From Albifimbria verrucaria (Eukaryota > Ascomycota > Sordariomycetes > Hypocreales > Stachybotryaceae): 64,000 nt of DNA. The notes beneath the pieces were generated by a model, which worked only from the letters and a program-made list of their open reading frames with translations, was not told the origin of the DNA and did no database searches. Made by a program: the position numbers and the translations under genes. Each line of letters opens with the position of its first letter. Within the stretch, counting starts at the first letter, position 1. Shown here piece by piece: positions 61,397 through 64,000 of this stretch. Location: the NCBI GenBank assembly GCA_020081605.1, contig JAHREC010000016.1:992001-1056000 (forward strand). Reading direction: 5' to 3'.

Positions 61397-64000
61397 ATGT
61401 CCACAAATGAAGCTACCTCTGAAATCTCCAAGCCCCGACCAAAACAAGTCGATATCTCGATGGAAGAGGCCAAATCTGGAGCCCTAAAATCGCCGCTGAA
61501 AGGGCCGTTGGCTAATGATAAATACAATGTCGGTTGGATATGTGCGGTCTATAAGGAATACGCCGCTGCATCGGCCTTCCTCGATGAGCAACACGAGGGC
61601 CCAACTCACGTTGCAGAACATGACAACAACTGCTACACCCTGGGTAAAATGGGCGGGCACAGTGTTGTTATTGCTGCTATGCCAGATGGAGAGTACGGAG
61701 CCGCGTCTGCTGCAAGCGTTGCGCGAGATATGCTGCATACTTTTCCTAATATAAGGATTAGTCTGATGGTTGGCATTGGTGGTGGTGCACCAAGCACAAA
61801 ACACGATATTCGCCTTGGCGATATTGTAGTAAGCAGCCCTCGAGATGGGAACGGCGGTGTATTCCAATATGACTTCGGTAAGACAATCCAGGGTCAAAAG
61901 TTCCAGGAGACAAAATTCTTAAGTCAGCCGCCTGCCGTGCTGCGAGCTGCTGTTACCAGTTTGCGAGGGCATTATGAGATACACGGTCACCGCATTCAAG
62001 AAGATATTGTAGCCACTTTATCCCAAAAGCCAAGAATGCGCAGGAGTTACGGCAAGCCCGACACAAGTATTGATCGACTCTACACACCTGAAGTAATCCA
62101 TCCTTTCCAAAATGAAGAAGATTGCATAAATACCTGCGGCGAGGCTGCTTTAATCCCTCGACCTGCACGACAGGACTATGATGATGATCCTGTGATTCAT
62201 TATGGGCTGATTGCGTCTGGAAATCTATTGCTGAAAGATGCATTACTACGGGATAGACTGATACAAGACAAGGATGTACTATGCTTTGAGATGGAAGCTG
62301 CGGGTTTGATGAACCACTTCCCATGCTTGGTTATCCGTGGTATATGTGACTATTCAGACTCACATAAGAACGACGCTTGGCAAGGCTATGCGGCCATGGT
62401 GGCAGCAGCTTATGCCAAAGATTTATTGAAGAGGATTCCACTAAATAAGGTGGAAGCTGAGAAAAGGCTGAGCGATATCATTCATGCCGGTGAGTGGCTT
62501 TCTGTCTACCTTCTCTGCGGTCTTACTTCTAATCTAGTACGAGTATTAATATCCAAGAAGTCGAAGGAAGGCTTGATGAAATTCATAAAATAGCTACTGA
62601 GACCAAAAACACGACTAAATTAATTCAAGTCGACCATCATATCAATCAGATCAAGAACTGGCTAGCTCCACCAGACTCATCGATCAATCTACACCGAGCC
62701 CGTAGCCTACACCATCAAGGGACCGGCCAGTGGTTTCTAAATGGCCATGCATATTCACGATGGAAAAGAGAGCCAAGTTCTTTCCTATGGGTCTATGGAA
62801 TTCCTGGTTGCGGCAAAACCATCCTCAGTTCAACAATCATTACGGATCTAGACTACAACAACCCAACCTCTACAATTCTATATTTCTTCTTCAATTTTAA
62901 TGACCCTGCTAAGAACTCTTTAGAGAAGGTGATATGTTCGCTTATCTTCCAGATATATGTCAAGCATCCAAACCTTCGGATTACGGTCGATACCGCGTAT
63001 TCCAGGTGTGATAACGGAGCTACAAGTCTGGATGCTACATCATTAGAGGACCTTTTGCAAAGCATGCTGCAGCAACTCGGTGACGTATTTGTCGTTCTTG
63101 ATGCACTTGATGAATCCGAGAGGCAAGCTGGCTCACGCTCGGCTAAAACATTACCTAGCTGGATTAAGGATCTTCAAATCATGGTAGCCAATATTCATAT
63201 ACTTGTCACCAGTCGACCTGAGCAAGATATTAAGGCGGCATTCGACGGATGGACCCATGCTGATAACATCATTCAAATGCAAACTGCATTAGTGAGCGAT
63301 GATATTAATACCTATGTCAAGGCACATATAAGTCAAATACAGAGGTGGAAGCAACGACCAGACATTCAAGCAGAGATCGAGGGTGTCCTGCTAGAAAAGG
63401 CGGGCGGAATGTACGTGATCTTTTGATCCCATGATTCTTCCCCTTCCATCATCCTGAGCTTTGCTTTGGGTGCTAACTGGCAGTAGGTTCCGTTGGGTTG
63501 CATGTCAATTTGATGTGTTGGAGCACTGTTTGGATCCGCCTTCCGTGCGAAGAGAACTACAAAACTTGCCTCCAACACTCGATGAAACTTACAAGCGGAT
63601 TCTGGAAAGGTTACACCCAAATCAAATGAAAAACGCCAAACGCCTTCTACAGTTCTTAATATACAGTAAACGGCCTTTAACTCTCGCAGAAGCAATCGAC
63701 ATTATAGCCATTGATCCTTCAAGCACACCAGCATTTATTCCCCAGAATCGAATGCCAATCCCGGAAGAAATAATCGGATACTGCTCCAGTCTGGTGGCTC
63801 TTGTACACAGAGATGCCACCTTCAGAAATCACGTTTTTAAACCAAAGGAAATTGAAATTCACCTTGCACACTTCTCTGTGAAGGAATATCTCACTTCGAA
63901 CAGACTTAGCCCGGATCTAGCTGTAGATTTCAGGGAGATACCTGCAAAAACTTGCATTGTTGAGGCTTGCATCTCCTACTTGCTTTCTATATATCAGTTA
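61397..64000 (+). CDS. NLR-type protein: PNP_UDP phosphorylase domain plus NACHT, 3' end outside window
   Basis: N-terminal part of a fungal NOD-like receptor, the class involved in heterokaryon incompatibility and programmed cell death. Residues about 45-350 form a nucleoside-phosphorylase-like (PNP_UDP_1) domain: YNVGWICAVYKEYAAASAFLD, MVGIGGGAPSTKHDIRLGDI, VLCFEMEAAGLMNHFPCLVI, RGICDYSDSHKNDAWQGYAA. After an intron (62490-62537) come a linker and a NACHT NTPase: Walker A GIPGCGKTI, Walker B VFVVLDALDES, sensor-like LVTSRPE. A second intron is 63411-63486; the rest (DETYKRILERL, AHFSVKEYLTS) is the winged-helix region typical before the repeats. The C-terminal repeats lie beyond the window. 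The ATG at 61397 is chosen. One G seems missing at the end of exon 1 (62489-62490); otherwise continuous. Confidence 0.88.

Noticed and set aside
1..64000. Programmed ribosomal frameshifting as explanation for the frame breaks
   Set aside because: Breaks occur in 16 unrelated genes at varied G/C runs in the zero frame without common slippery sequence; homopolymer error is simpler.
1..64000. tRNA genes
   Set aside because: Looked for GGTTCGA-type B boxes with matching A boxes by eye on both strands; none had a plausible cloverleaf. A covariance-model scan would be decisive.

Overview
The window looks like nuclear DNA of a filamentous ascomycete (Pezizomycotina, most likely a sordariomycete). 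Genes carry many short GT-AG introns (45-107 nt), often with CTAAC/CTGAC-like branch sites. There are fungal-type CBM1 modules, a Zn2Cys6 regulator, a CCG-9-type trehalose synthase, a Pyr4/PaxB-type cyclase and a PNP-NACHT NLR. I cannot name genus or species. No rRNA, tRNA, CRISPR array or intact transposon was recognised.

Layout: a 3' part of an MFS drug-type transporter (1-1070, +); a secreted-type inorganic pyrophosphatase (1276-2654, -); a GH10 xylanase with CBM1 (4137-5594, -); a Pho89-type phosphate permease (7141-8981, -); an AT-rich gene-poor stretch containing a small secreted protein gene (12418-12920, -); the SDH assembly factor SDHAF4 (14660-15014, +); the Rpd3L subunit RXT3 (15433-18919, -); an NMNAT-like nucleotidylyltransferase (22485-23503, +); a Pyr4/PaxB-like terpene cyclase (24166-25324, +); about 15 kb in which I find no convincing gene (25.3-40.6 kb); a CBM1-CE16 acetylesterase (40614-41964, -); a Zn2Cys6 transcription factor (42481-43994, -); a flavohemoglobin (46707-47967, -); a conserved secreted protein of unknown role (49529-51159, +); CCG-9 trehalose synthase (52236-54698, +); mitochondrial Mn-SOD (54976-55798, -); GINS subunit PSF3 (56907-57500, +); an alcohol-oxidase-like GMC flavoenzyme (57837-59809, -); a possible small cysteine-rich secreted protein (60884-61126, +); and the N-terminal part of a PNP_UDP-NACHT NLR running off the end (61397-64000, +).

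Themes: the secreted xylanase and acetylesterase, both with cellulose-binding modules, point to plant cell-wall degradation. Flavohemoglobin, Mn-SOD and trehalose synthase are stress functions. PSF3, RXT3 and SDHAF4 are housekeeping genes. The NLR belongs to fungal non-self recognition or programmed cell death.

Most striking is a technical or evolutionary signal. In 16 of the 18 recognised genes the conserved protein continues only if one base is added or removed, nearly always inside a short G or C run. I count about 37 such places; 31 read as loss of one base. They hit essential genes as hard as accessory ones, so I read them as homopolymer errors of an unpolished assembly rather than 16 pseudogenes. 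Gene calls below therefore span the breaks and state where they lie.
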